Shown here one piece after another: positions 43,880-52,775 of a stretch of 64,000 nt of DNA. How positions within the stretch are numbered: the stretch's first letter is position 1; each line of letters begins with the position of its first letter. Under the pieces are notes generated by a model. It made no database searches. It saw nothing but the letters and a program-made list of their open reading frames with translations, and was not told the DNA's origin. Source of the DNA: Glutamicibacter sp. B1 (GTDB lineage: Bacteria; Actinomycetota; Actinomycetes; Actinomycetales; Micrococcaceae); NCBI RefSeq assembly GCF_039602135.1, contig NZ_CP125942.1:2232001-2296000 (forward strand), in the 5' to 3' direction. The translations under genes were made by a program, and so were the position numbers.

Positions 43880-44872
43880 GTGATCACAGTTAGTGACCTG
43901 CGCAAGGTCTACCAACAGGGCAGCAAAGATGTTGTTGCCCTTGATGGTGTCAGCCTTGAAGTCCCCACCGGGAAAATTCATGGCATCGTCGGACATTCGG
44001 GAGCCGGTAAGTCGACTCTGGTTCGATGCTTGACCCTGCTTGACCAGCCGACTTCCGGCACCGTAGCTGTCAACGGTAAAGAACTGACAAATGTCAGTGC
44101 TGCCGAGCTACGCAATGCTCGTCGCCGCATTGGAATGGTGTTCCAACACGCCAACCTTTTCGATTCTCGGACGACTGAGCAGAACGTTGCCTACCCACTG
44201 GAACTGGTGGGCACTCCGAAAGATCAGATTGCCAGCAAGGTTGCTGAGCTTTTGGAACTCGTTGGTCTCTCACAGTTCGCTAAGGCATATCCTTCTCAGC
44301 TTTCGGGCGGGCAGCGTCAACGCGTCGGTATCGCCCGAGCACTGACCACCGATCCAGATATCTTGCTTTGTGATGAGCCAACCAGTGCGCTCGATCCAAA
44401 GACCACCGATGAGATTCTTGATCTCGTCAAAGAACTCCGCAATCGCCTGAACATCACGGTGCTGATCATCACCCACGAAATGCATGTAGTGAAGCAGGTA
44501 TGTGATTCCGTGTCGCTACTTGCGGGTGGCAAGATCGTCGAGACCGGCGAAATCGAAACAGTAGTCACCAATGCGTCAGGCCGCTTGGCTTCTACGCTGC
44601 TTCCGCTGCCTGGCGACGCACCGCGTGCAGAGGGCTCCGGTCCTATTCTTGACCTCCTCTACACCGGACAACAGGCAACCGAGCCAGTAATTTCCTCCGT
44701 AGCTCGCCAGTTCAATACCGATGTCAACGTCTTGGCCGGATCTGTCGAACAGCTTGGTGAGCAGCAGTATGCGCACCTGCGTTTGCAGCTAAACGCTGAT
44801 GCAGATGTAGATGCCATTGTGAATCATTTGACCTCTAACGGCATCGCCGTGACCGTGAAGGGAGCCAAGTAG
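43880..44872 (+). CDS. metN: Methionine ABC transporter ATP-binding protein MetN
   Basis: ATPase of the MetNIQ importer for L- and D-methionine (330 aa). Walker A GHSGAGKST (about 37-45), Q-loop VFQHANLF, signature SGGQRQR, Walker B ILLCDEPTSALDP and switch His in ITHEM. The C-terminal 75 residues form the NIL/ACT-type domain that senses methionine in MetN. The GTG start at 43880 follows GAAGGA at 9 nt; an ATG 66 nt upstream would add residues with no match. MetI follows after 3 nt. Confidence 0.95.
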   Translation: MITVSDLRKVYQQGSKDVVALDGVSLEVPTGKIHGIVGHSGAGKSTLVRCLTLLDQPTSGTVAVNGKELTNVSAAELRNARRRIGMVFQHANLFDSRTTEQNVAYPLELVGTPKDQIASKVAELLELVGLSQFAKAYPSQLSGGQRQRVGIARALTTDPDILLCDEPTSALDPKTTDEILDLVKELRNRLNITVLIITHEMHVVKQVCDSVSLLAGGKIVETGEIETVVTNASGRLASTLLPLPGDAPRAEGSGPILDLLYTGQQATEPVISSVARQFNTDVNVLAGSVEQLGEQQYAHLRLQLNADADVDAIVNHLTSNGIAVTVKGAK

Positions 44873-44875
44873 ATT

Positions 44876-45541
44876 ATGGATTTCTTTACTCCAACTGTTC
44901 TCAAGGCCATGGGAACCGCCACTGTTGAAACCCTTCAGATGGTTGTTATTTCTGGGATTATCACCGTAGTTATCGGTTTAATACTCGGAATTCTGCTCCA
45001 CGTCACCGGTAAAGGTGGCCTGACACCGGTTCGCTGGTTTAACGTCATTCTTTCGGCCATTATCGTCAACATCACGCGCTCAATTCCCTTCGCAATTTTG
45101 ATGGTCGCATTGATCCCATTCTCCGCGCTGGTAGTTGGTACCTCACTTGGTCCCATCGCAGCATCGGTATCATTGACCATCGGTACGATTCCATTCTTCG
45201 CACGACTGGTTGAAACAGCCCTTCGTGATGTTTCCGCAGGCAAGGTTGACGCTGCACTAGTCATGGGTTCCACCAAGATGCAGACCATCCGTAAGGTGCT
45301 TGTACCTGAAGCTATGCCTGGCATTATTGCCGCAGTAACCACGACGGTTGTAACCCTGATCGGTTACTCAGCAATGGCTGGTCTTGTTGGTGGCGGCGGA
45401 CTGGGACGCATGGCTTACACCTACGGTTACACCCGCTACAACATGCCCATCATGATCACCACGATCATCATCATTGTCGTTCTCGTGCAGCTCGTACAGA
45501 TCGTCGGCGACATCATCGCCCGCAAGATCGATCACCGCTAA
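44876..45541 (+). CDS. metI: Methionine ABC transporter permease MetI
   Basis: Membrane permease of the MetNIQ importer (221 aa) with about five helices. First helix region VETLQMVVISGIITVVIGLIL; the NITRSIPFAILMVALIPF motif typical of MetI; the EAA-type coupling loop MGSTKMQTIRKVLVPEAMPGI near the C-terminal half. It begins 3 nt after metN. Confidence 0.95.
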   Translation: MDFFTPTVLKAMGTATVETLQMVVISGIITVVIGLILGILLHVTGKGGLTPVRWFNVILSAIIVNITRSIPFAILMVALIPFSALVVGTSLGPIAASVSLTIGTIPFFARLVETALRDVSAGKVDAALVMGSTKMQTIRKVLVPEAMPGIIAAVTTTVVTLIGYSAMAGLVGGGGLGRMAYTYGYTRYNMPIMITTIIIIVVLVQLVQIVGDIIARKIDHR

Positions 45542-45555
45542 AAATTTCAAGATTT

Positions 45556-45630
45556 CCATCAGTCCTCTGATGGAGCCGTGGACTATGTCAAACACGGCAA
45601 ATCTCACTCGCAACAGAGCCCCACGGCTCC
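45556..45630 (+). promoter_or_regulatory. metI-metQ leader with two possibly exclusive hairpins
   Basis: Hairpin A: CCATCAG (45556-45562), loop tcct, CTGATGG (45567-45573). Hairpin B: GGAGCCGTGG (45572-45581) with its exact complement CCACGGCTCC (45621-45630), 39-nt loop. The right arm of A and left arm of B share 2 nt, so both cannot fully form. The pair may set the MetQ:MetNI ratio (inference). Confidence 0.45.
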
Positions 45631-45649
45631 GAGAAAAGGAAGACAAGTT

Positions 45650-46498
45650 ATGCGTAAAAAGCTCACACTTGCAATCACCGGTATCGCGACCGCTCTCGCC
45701 CTGACTGCTTGCGGTAGCAGCTCGCCATCGGCTGACGCTGACGCAACTTTGGACCCGGCTAACCCTGTCACCATAAAGGTTGGCGCAAGCCCTGTCCCAC
45801 AGGCTCAGATCCTTAACTACATCGATGAGAACCTTGCCAAGGATGCAGGCATCGACCTGGACGTCGTCGAGATCGATGACTACGTCACCCCAAATACTTC
45901 GCTGCAGGACGGCACCCTGGATGCTAACTACTTCCAGACCGAGGCTTACCTGAAGACTGAAACCGAAGAAAAGGGCTACAAGTTCGCCCACGGCGCTGGC
46001 ATCCACGTTGAGCCAATGACCGTCTTCTCGAAGACTTTCAAGGATCCTAAGGACGTCACCGAGGGCACCACTGTTCTGTTGAACAACGACCCAGTGAACC
46101 AGATCCGTGGCATGCGCGTTTTGGAGCAGGCTGGCCTGCTGCAGAACCTTGCTGATGATGATTCCATCCTGAGCGTTCAGGATGACAAGGACAAGAACCC
46201 ACTGTCCCTGCAGCTCAAGGATGCTAACGCTGAGCAGGTAGTTCAGTACTACAAGAACGACAAGTCCATCGGCGTTGCGGTGATCAACGGTAACTTCATC
46301 GTTCAGGCCAAGCTGAACAAGGATGAAATCCTGGCTCAGGAATCTGGCGAAAACAACCCTAACGCCAACTTCCTGACCTGGCGCGATGGCGAAGAGACCG
46401 CCGCAATCAAGAAGCTTGAAGAGCTGCTTCACTCGGACGAGGTTCGTAGCTACATCGAAGAGACCTGGACCGACGGAAGCGTCATCCCAGCGTTCTAA
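45650..46498 (+). CDS. metQ: Methionine-binding lipoprotein MetQ
   Basis: Substrate-binding lipoprotein (282 aa). ATG at 45650 follows GGAAG; start MRKKLTLAITGIATALALTAC gives a lipoprotein signal peptide with lipobox LTAC. Mature domain: VTIKVGASPVPQAQILNYI, LQDGTLDANYFQTEAYL and RKxxE-like closing helices (EELLHSDEVRSYIEETW), all typical of the NLPA/MetQ family. A long antisense frame over this gene is a shadow. Confidence 0.95.
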   Translation: MRKKLTLAITGIATALALTACGSSSPSADADATLDPANPVTIKVGASPVPQAQILNYIDENLAKDAGIDLDVVEIDDYVTPNTSLQDGTLDANYFQTEAYLKTETEEKGYKFAHGAGIHVEPMTVFSKTFKDPKDVTEGTTVLLNNDPVNQIRGMRVLEQAGLLQNLADDDSILSVQDDKDKNPLSLQLKDANAEQVVQYYKNDKSIGVAVINGNFIVQAKLNKDEILAQESGENNPNANFLTWRDGEETAAIKKLEELLHSDEVRSYIEETWTDGSVIPAF

Positions 46499-46540
46499 TC
46501 TCGACTTCATTCCCGTAGAAATCCGGGAGATGACTTCTCA

Positions 46541-46570
46541 CTGCCCGAGTTCCATCAGGAACTCGGGCAG
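46541..46570 (+). terminator. Terminator behind metQ
   Basis: CTGCCCGAGTTCC (46541-46553), loop atca, GGAACTCGGGCAG (46558-46570), followed by TTTCATTTT. Confidence 0.92.
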
Positions 46571-46620
46571 TTTCATTTTGTAGTCAGTGTTTTTAGTTCA
46601 ATTGAAAACTCAGAAAAACA

Positions 46621-46659
46621 GGGAGCGTTGGTGCCAATCAAATTGGCTCCAACGCTCCC
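46621..46659 (-). terminator. Terminator behind hemL
   Basis: GGGAGCGTTGG / CCAACGCTCCC (46621-46631 and 46649-46659) with inner GCCAAT/ATTGGC (46633-46638 and 46642-46647). In minus sense a T-rich tract (CTGTTTTT) follows. Confidence 0.9.
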
Positions 46660-46689
46660 CATTCAGAGCTAAAAGCTTAGTACCTCAGC

Positions 46690-47997
46690 TTAGGCCTTAG
46701 CGGCAGCAGCGGCCCGTGCAGCTACAGGCAAGGCTGCGAAGATCTTCTCCATGGCAGCGTCATCATGCGCTGCAGAGACGAACCATGCTTCAAAAACGCT
46801 TGGTGGCAAGTAGATGCCGGAATCAAGCATGGAGTGGAAGAACGGAGCGTAGCGGAAGCCCTCCTGTGCCTGCGCATCGGCGTAGTTGTGCACGCCCTTC
46901 TCGGAAGTGCCAAAGGCAACCGAGAAGAGGGTACCGGCACGTTGGATGGAGTGATCCAATCCAGCAGCGTTGAAGGACTCAGTGATTGCGTCTTGCAGGG
47001 CCTGTGACTGCTTGCTCAGGTGAGCGTAAACTTCATCGGTGGCGTGGGTCAGCTGTGCAATACCTGCAGCCATGGCTACAGGGTTACCGGAGAGGGTACC
47101 TGCCTGGTACACGGGACCCAGTGGTGCCAGATAATCCATGACCTCGGCGCGACCGCCCAGAGCAGCGGTTGGCAAGCCACCACCGATCACCTTACCGAAG
47201 GTGTAGAGATCTGCTTCCCAGCCCTCGACCTTGCCGGTCAAACCCCAGTATCCCGAGGCTGAGGCACGGAATCCGGTGAGTACTTCATCGACAATCAACA
47301 GGGCACCGTGCTTGGCCGTGGTTTCCTTCAGGAACTTGTTAAAGCCTTCTTCAGGAGTCACCACACCCATGTTGCAAGGAGCCGACTCGGTGATCACCGC
47401 GGCAATGTTGGCACCATGTTCAGCGAAGGCGGCTTCAATCGCGGCGCGATCGTTGTATGGAAGCACCAGGGTCTCAGCGGCCGTAGCTGCGGTAACACCT
47501 GCCGAACCTGGAAGGGCCAGGGTCGCGACGCCAGAACCTGCATCGGCTAGCAGTCCGTCGAGGTGTCCGTGGTAGCAACCAGAAAACTTGATGATCAGTT
47601 CGCGGCCGGTGAATCCACGCGCCAAACGCACAGCGGTCATGGTGGCTTCGGTGCCGGTGGAAACCATACGCACACGCTCGACCCCACCCATGCGGGACTT
47701 GATCAGTGCACCGAGCTTGGCTTCATCTGGAGTTGATGCACCAAATGACAGGCCACGATCTACCGCAGCATGAACAGCAGCCTGAATTTCAGGGTGTGCG
47801 TGTCCCAGCAGTGCCGGTCCCCAAGAGCAGACCAGGTCAACATATTCCTTGCCATCAGCATCGGTGAGGTAAGCACCCTTGGCACCAACCATGAATGGAG
47901 GAATACCGCCCACTGAACCGAAAGCGCGTACTGGCGAGTTCACGCCACCGGGCATGATTTCGCGGGCCTCAGCAAAGAGCTGTTCAGAGTTAGACAT
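46690..47997 (-). CDS. hemL: Glutamate-1-semialdehyde 2,1-aminomutase HemL
   Basis: PLP enzyme converting glutamate-1-semialdehyde to 5-aminolevulinate, the second step after HemA. 435 residues; the PLP lysine lies in [12 protein letters not shown] (near 270), with [10 protein letters not shown] at the N terminus, SFGASTPDE and [11 protein letters not shown]. Start ATG at 47997. Last gene of the heme operon, followed by a strong terminator. Confidence 0.97.
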   Translation of the reverse strand: MSNSEQLFAEAREIMPGGVNSPVRAFGSVGGIPPFMVGAKGAYLTDADGKEYVDLVCSWGPALLGHAHPEIQAAVHAAVDRGLSFGASTPDEAKLGALIKSRMGGVERVRMVSTGTEATMTAVRLARGFTGRELIIKFSGCYHGHLDGLLADAGSGVATLALPGSAGVTAATAAETLVLPYNDRAAIEAAFAEHGANIAAVITESAPCNMGVVTPEEGFNKFLKETTAKHGALLIVDEVLTGFRASASGYWGLTGKVEGWEADLYTFGKVIGGGLPTAALGGRAEVMDYLAPLGPVYQAGTLSGNPVAMAAGIAQLTHATDEVYAHLSKQSQALQDAITESFNAAGLDHSIQRAGTLFSVAFGTSEKGVHNYADAQAQEGFRYAPFFHSMLDSGIYLPPSVFEAWFVSAAHDDAAMEKIFAALPVAARAAAAAKA

Positions 47998-48002
47998 GTG
48001 TC

Positions 48003-48986
48003 TTACTTACCTTCCTTAAGCCAGCCGGCGACTTCGGCTGCGTAGTATGTGAGAATTTGCTGGGCTCCGGCTCGCTTGATGGACAGGAGCGACTCCAGCA
48101 CGGAAGCCTTACGGTCAATCCAACCGTTGGCACTGGCAGCTTCGATCATCGAGTATTCACCCGAAATCTGGTAGGCCGAGACCGGGACCGGGGAGAAATC
48201 AGCAATATCGCGCACGATGTCTAGGTAGCTCATGGCAGGCTTGACCATGATCATGTCGGCACCCTCAGCAATGTCCAGCTCGGCTTCGACTACCGCTTCG
48301 CTGCGGTTAGCCGCATCCATCTGGTAGGTGCGTCGATCCCCCTGTAGCTGCGAGTCGACGGCTTCACGGAATGGACCGTAGAAAGCACTGGCGTACTTTG
48401 CGCTGTAGGCCAGCAGCGACACGTCCTGACGTCCGGCAGCGTCCAGCGCCTGACGGATGACGCCAATCTGTCCGTCCATCATGCCCGATGGGCCCAGCAT
48501 GTGTGCGCCGGCTTCTGCCTGAGCCACTGCCATCTGTCCGTAGATTTCTAGGGTGGCATCATTGTCCACGGTGCCATTGGCATCAAGCACACCGCAGTGC
48601 CCGTGCGAGGTGAACTCGTCAAGGCAAACATCGGACATGACCACAAGATCATCGCCCACTTCGGCGCGCACCGCGGCGATACCCTGGTTCAGGATGCCTT
48701 CTGGATCAAGACTTGCTGAGCCAGTTTCGTCTCGCTCTTCCGGAATACCAAAGAGCATGATGCCGCCAAGTCCACGCTCCGCCGCATCATTGGCAGCAGC
48801 TTTGAGCGAATCCATGGAATGTTGAAAGACCCCCGGCATGGAGGTGATCTCATTGGGCTGGCTCAATCCTTCGCGCACAAACGCTGGAAGGATCAGCTGG
48901 CGGGCCGAGAGCTCATTTTCGGCGACCAGACGGCGAATGGCTGGATTCTGACGCAGTCGGCGGGGGCGTTGCTGTGGGAAGGCCAT
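48003..48986 (-). CDS. hemB: Porphobilinogen synthase (5-aminolevulinate dehydratase) HemB
   Basis: Joins two 5-aminolevulinate to porphobilinogen. 327 residues with the two active-site lysines K197 ([13 protein letters not shown]) and K249 ([12 protein letters not shown]). The metal loop reads [15 protein letters not shown]: Cys121, Asp123, Cys131, not the full three-Cys zinc set, so it may use magnesium. Five nt before hemL. Confidence 0.97.
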   Translation of the reverse strand: MAFPQQRPRRLRQNPAIRRLVAENELSARQLILPAFVREGLSQPNEITSMPGVFQHSMDSLKAAANDAAERGLGGIMLFGIPEERDETGSASLDPEGILNQGIAAVRAEVGDDLVVMSDVCLDEFTSHGHCGVLDANGTVDNDATLEIYGQMAVAQAEAGAHMLGPSGMMDGQIGVIRQALDAAGRQDVSLLAYSAKYASAFYGPFREAVDSQLQGDRRTYQMDAANRSEAVVEAELDIAEGADMIMVKPAMSYLDIVRDIADFSPVPVSAYQISGEYSMIEAASANGWIDRKASVLESLLSIKRAGAQQILTYYAAEVAGWLKEGK

Positions 48987-49006
48987 GGCTTATCTTTCTG
49001 TCGTGA

Positions 49007-49825
49007 CTACTTGGTTTCTTCAACTACGGCCGGGCCGTGAAGCTGAAGCAAATCTTTGGCCGCGCGGGCTAAGCCCTGCGGCGTGGGTTCTGCTGCGATG
49101 GCGTGCACCGGCAGATCAGCTGCTCTCAGTGCCTTAGCGGTGGGCTGCCCGATCGCGATGGTGCGGGTACTTACTGGTAAATCTGATTCAATGAGCTGTC
49201 TAAATTCTCGCACTACACTGGGCGCCGAAAAGACGAGCAGATCCATCTGCTCTAGTTTCGCAACAATCGCCTCAGGCTGCAGCACGTTCAGGGGCCTCTG
49301 GGCGCCCACCGGATCCACCACAGTGCCGGCAGCCGGCGCGCTGACCGTCTGATACGCGATGACTTCATCCACCACCATGCCCCGGTCCAGTAACCCTGCT
49401 GAGAGTGTAGGTTTTGCAAGGTCGCCGTGCGGGTAACAGATCCGTGTGCCCGGTGCTAATTGCCACTTATCCAGCATCCCTGATGCCGATTGAATTTCGG
49501 GTTGGAAATCAACGTTGCGTCCCAGTTTCGCCGTGATAGCGTCACTGGTTTTTTCACCGACCGAGGCAATACGCAATGATGCTGGCAGCAGGGACGAGGC
49601 CAATAACTTTTCCAACACCACCACGGTATTCACCGAGGTCAGCACCAGCCAAGAGTACTCACCGGCCACAAGCCGCTGAACCATTGCTTCTAAGCCATGC
49701 GGCTCTTCAGGCCAGATGGTTTCGATGAGCTGGGCACACCAACTGGTGATGCCCAGCTTCTCAAATTCCACCACGGTATCCTCGGCTCGCGCCGGGTTGC
49801 GCAGGATCAATGCGTTGTAACCCAT
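49007..49825 (-). CDS. hemD: Uroporphyrinogen-III synthase HemD
   Basis: Cyclises hydroxymethylbilane to uroporphyrinogen III. The 272-residue sequence is poorly conserved as is usual for HemD, but YSWLVLTSVNTVVVLEKLL, RIASVGEKTSDAI and LLVFSAPSVVREFRQLI, and TIAIGQPTAKALRA show the two-domain pattern (TS..... and GxxTAxAL). Placed between hemC and hemB, which supports the call. Start ATG 49825. Confidence 0.92.
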   Translation of the reverse strand: MGYNALILRNPARAEDTVVEFEKLGITSWCAQLIETIWPEEPHGLEAMVQRLVAGEYSWLVLTSVNTVVVLEKLLASSLLPASLRIASVGEKTSDAITAKLGRNVDFQPEIQSASGMLDKWQLAPGTRICYPHGDLAKPTLSAGLLDRGMVVDEVIAYQTVSAPAAGTVVDPVGAQRPLNVLQPEAIVAKLEQMDLLVFSAPSVVREFRQLIESDLPVSTRTIAIGQPTAKALRAADLPVHAIAAEPTPQGLARAAKDLLQLHGPAVVEETK

Positions 49826-49836
49826 GGGCTAAAGGT

Positions 49837-50811
49837 CTAGGCCAATCCTGCAATCACGGCAGCACCGTCGGCGATCATGGCAGTGGCCAAATCACGTCCG
49901 AGCTGCTGGGCAGAGCTAATACCTGCAGCGACGGTACGTGCACTGCGACGCATGGTCTGTGAACCATCGGGGTTACAAGCCACAGCTTCCAACACCAGCT
50001 CGTCACCTTCAAGGTGCGCCAAAGCACCGATCGGAGCAGCGCAGCCGGCTTCCAGGGTGGAGAGCAAGGAACGTTCAGCCACTACCTGCAGGCGTGTGGC
50101 TTCATCATCAAAGTCAGCCAGGGCCTGATCCAAGGCGGCATGCCCTGAGCCGGCAGTCCGTGTTTCCAGGGCCAAGGCCCCCTGGCCAGGAGCCGGAAGC
50201 ATGATGGAAGGATCTAGGTACTCGGTAATGTACTTTTCCAAGCCCAACCGACGCATGCCGGCGGCAGCCAAAATCACCGCGTCAAGATCCCCTTGAGTAC
50301 CACGCCCGACACTGCCATCATCCAGGGTTTCGCCGATGCCCTTCACCCGTCCCAGACGGGTGGGCACATTGCCACGAATATCCACGATCTCAAGGTCCGG
50401 TCGGTGGGCCAGTAGCTGCGCACCACGACGCGGCGAACCGGTACCAATCTTGGCGCCCTGTGGCAGATCAGCTAAGCCGAGTCCGTCGTGGGAGCACAGG
50501 GCATCACGCACATCTTCACGGGCAGGAATGCACGAGAGCACTAGGCCTTCAGGCTGTGCGGTCGGCAAGTCCTTGAGTGAATGTACCGCCAGGTCACAAC
50601 CGGAATCTAAGAGGTGCTGACGTAGGGCTGCAGCAAAAACACCGGTACCACCCAAGGTGGCCAGTGATCCGGTCACCACATCGCCTTCGGTCTTCACCAG
50701 GACGGTTTCAACGTTCAGCCCAGAAATCTCGGACAGCTTTTGTGCTGCCCACCCGGTTTGAGTAGTAGCCAAGGCACTGCCGCGGGTTCCTACACGGAAA
50801 GTTTCACTCAT
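49837..50811 (-). CDS. hemC: Hydroxymethylbilane synthase HemC
   Basis: Polymerises four porphobilinogen on a covalent dipyrromethane cofactor. 324 residues: VGTRGSALATTQ at the N terminus, GTGSPRRGAQLLAHRPDL, VDIRGNVPTRLGRV, and cofactor-binding Cys257 in LEAGCAAPIGALA. The start ATG overlaps the stop of the ferrochelatase gene by 4 nt. Confidence 0.97.
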   Translation of the reverse strand: MSETFRVGTRGSALATTQTGWAAQKLSEISGLNVETVLVKTEGDVVTGSLATLGGTGVFAAALRQHLLDSGCDLAVHSLKDLPTAQPEGLVLSCIPAREDVRDALCSHDGLGLADLPQGAKIGTGSPRRGAQLLAHRPDLEIVDIRGNVPTRLGRVKGIGETLDDGSVGRGTQGDLDAVILAAAGMRRLGLEKYITEYLDPSIMLPAPGQGALALETRTAGSGHAALDQALADFDDEATRLQVVAERSLLSTLEAGCAAPIGALAHLEGDELVLEAVACNPDGSQTMRRSARTVAAGISSAQQLGRDLATAMIADGAAVIAGLA

Positions 50812-52013
50812 GGCTGGGGCACACCCACTTGAGAGTCAACCGCAGCAATCGTTGGACGCAAGGTTCCATCCAGGGCTCGCTTTTCACAACAGCCCGGACG
50901 GCACACATCAAACCATGGGCCACCCTCAACCACTGAGGTGCGACCTTCACGCATCGCCTTACCGTCGGCCCCGAGCAAGCGTTCTTCAACCAGGTCCACC
51001 AGGCCAGAGACAAACGCTTCATGGGTGCCGGGTGTTGCCACACGGTCAAAGGCCAGTCCCAGTTCGGCGCAGGTATCCTTCGCTTCGGTATCCAGATCCC
51101 ACAGAACCTCCATGTGATCAGAGATGAAACCGATAGGCACCACAACAACGCCAGCCACACCAGCGGCCGCATCTTCTTCCAGCGCATCGTTGATATCTGG
51201 TTCCAGCCATGGGGTTCCGGGCGCACCTGAACGTGACTGGTACACCAGAGAGTGCTCCAGGCCAGCAGCTTCTTCAACCTGCGAGAGGATGTACTCGGCC
51301 ACTGCACGGTGTTGCGTGGTGTAAAGGTTTTCGCTCAGGGTGTCGCGGATGGCCTGCGGGCCAGCCACATTGGCATCGCTTAGTGGAATGGAGTGAGTAA
51401 CAAAGACAATCTTGATCGCTCCATCGCCCTTGCCAGCTTCTTCAAGCTGGGCACGTACGTTCAACAAGGACTGACGCAGTCCCTGCACAAATGGCTGAAC
51501 GAAGGCTGGGGTGTCAAAGAACTGGCGTAGCTTATCCACTTCCACCACACCGTCAAGGCCGGTGGCGAGCAGTCCCATACCCAGGTCTTCACGATACTGA
51601 CGGCAGGCCGAATAACCCGAGTAAGCGCCGGTGCCCAACATCAGCACCTTGCGGTGGCCGTCATCAGCCAGCTGCTGCAGGGAGTCGTTGATGAAGGGAT
51701 GCCAGTTGCGGTTGCCCCAGTAGATCGGCAGGTTGATGCCACGGGATGCCAGTTCGGCTTCCAATGCGGCTTTCAGTGCACGATTCTGCTCGTTGATCGG
51801 CGAGACTCCGCCGTTCTTGCGGTAGTGCACGGCCACCTCTTCGAGGCGTTCGTCGGGGATGCCTCGCCCACCGGTGACATTGCGCAGGAAGGGCAACACA
51901 TCGTCTTGGCCTTCTGGACCACCGAAGGAGGCAAGCAACAGGGCATCGTACGCTTTGGGGATCATGCGACCGTTCTGGTCATACCCTTGGCGTGGGTCAA
52001 AACTCTGGCTCAC
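50808..52013 (-). CDS. cpfC: Coproporphyrin ferrochelatase CpfC (HemH family)
   Basis: Inserts iron into coproporphyrin III in the pathway used by actinobacteria. 401 residues; YDALLLASFGGPEG, YWGNRNWHPFI, YSGYSACRQYRED and VTHSIPLSD with the catalytic His, then a C-terminal CRPGCCEKRA Cys cluster, the likely [2Fe-2S] site known in actinobacterial ferrochelatases. Overlaps hemC and chdC at its ends (4 nt each), so tightly coupled. Confidence 0.94.
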   Translation of the reverse strand: MSQSFDPRQGYDQNGRMIPKAYDALLLASFGGPEGQDDVLPFLRNVTGGRGIPDERLEEVAVHYRKNGGVSPINEQNRALKAALEAELASRGINLPIYWGNRNWHPFINDSLQQLADDGHRKVLMLGTGAYSGYSACRQYREDLGMGLLATGLDGVVEVDKLRQFFDTPAFVQPFVQGLRQSLLNVRAQLEEAGKGDGAIKIVFVTHSIPLSDANVAGPQAIRDTLSENLYTTQHRAVAEYILSQVEEAAGLEHSLVYQSRSGAPGTPWLEPDINDALEEDAAAGVAGVVVVPIGFISDHMEVLWDLDTEAKDTCAELGLAFDRVATPGTHEAFVSGLVDLVEERLLGADGKAMREGRTSVVEGGPWFDVCRPGCCEKRALDGTLRPTIAAVDSQVGVPQP

Positions 52014-52729
52014 TTCAGGACCTCAAGTGCCTGGGCGGCAGTGATCTTCCGTCCGGTGTAGAACGGGGTCTCTTCACGCACGTGGTGGCGGGCTTCGGTG
52101 TAGCGCAGGTGACGCATCATGTCGACCAGGTCGATCATGTCGTCGGCTTCGAGGCAGATCTGCCATTCGTAGTCGCTGAAAGAGAAGGCTGCCACGGTGT
52201 TGGCCAGCACGTTAGGGAATTCACGGCCCAGGATGCCGTGGTCACGCAGCATCTTACCGCGCAATGCAGGATCCATGGTGTACCAGTCGGTGGAGCGCAC
52301 GAATGGGTAGACGGTCATCCATTCCTTGGCGCGGATACCGCGGGCGAAGGCTGGCGAGTGATTCTTGGCGAATTCGGCTTCGCGGTGCACGGCCATGGTC
52401 GAGTACACGATCTGGGTGCCTTCGAGCAGCGCCGCGCGGCGTATCTTGCGCATCGAAGCCTGCAACAATTCTGCCTTTGGCCCGTGGATCCACACCATCA
52501 AATCTGCGTCTTCACGCATGGCTGAGACATCATAGATGCCACGCACGGTCGCGCCCTCATCGGCCAGCTGCTCGATCAAGGTGTCGAATTCGGTGGCAGC
52601 ATCCTGGCTGCGATCAATGGTTTCGGAACGCTTAAAAATGGTCCAGAGAGTGTAGAAGAAGGTCGGGTTCTCCCCCGCATTCGCCCGTTCATTGATGACT
52701 GGCGAATTGTGCTCCGGTGCGTTACTCAC
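52010..52729 (-). CDS. chdC: Coproheme decarboxylase ChdC (HemQ)
   Basis: Last step to heme b: oxidative decarboxylation of coproheme. 239 residues from GTG 52729, which has AAGGAGAA at a good distance; an upstream in-frame ATG would add 29 unlike residues. Motifs: NPTFFYTLWTIFKRSE, GIYDVSAMREDADLMVWIHG, EWMTVYPFVRSTDWYTMD (reactive Tyr region) and FSFSDYEWQICLEAD. Actinobacterial type. Between hemY and cpfC. Confidence 0.95.
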   Translation of the reverse strand: MSNAPEHNSPVINERANAGENPTFFYTLWTIFKRSETIDRSQDAATEFDTLIEQLADEGATVRGIYDVSAMREDADLMVWIHGPKAELLQASMRKIRRAALLEGTQIVYSTMAVHREAEFAKNHSPAFARGIRAKEWMTVYPFVRSTDWYTMDPALRGKMLRDHGILGREFPNVLANTVAAFSFSDYEWQICLEADDMIDLVDMMRHLRYTEARHHVREETPFYTGRKITAAQALEVLK

Positions 52730-52775
52730 GTGATGTTCTCCTTGATCTGAGGATCGAAAATATTTTGCTACGTTC

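Noticed and set aside
45368..46510. Long antisense frame of about 380 codons over metI/metQ
   Set aside because: It lies on the opposite strand of a clearly recognised lipoprotein gene, has no domain or ribosome site, and its composition follows from the codon usage of metQ.
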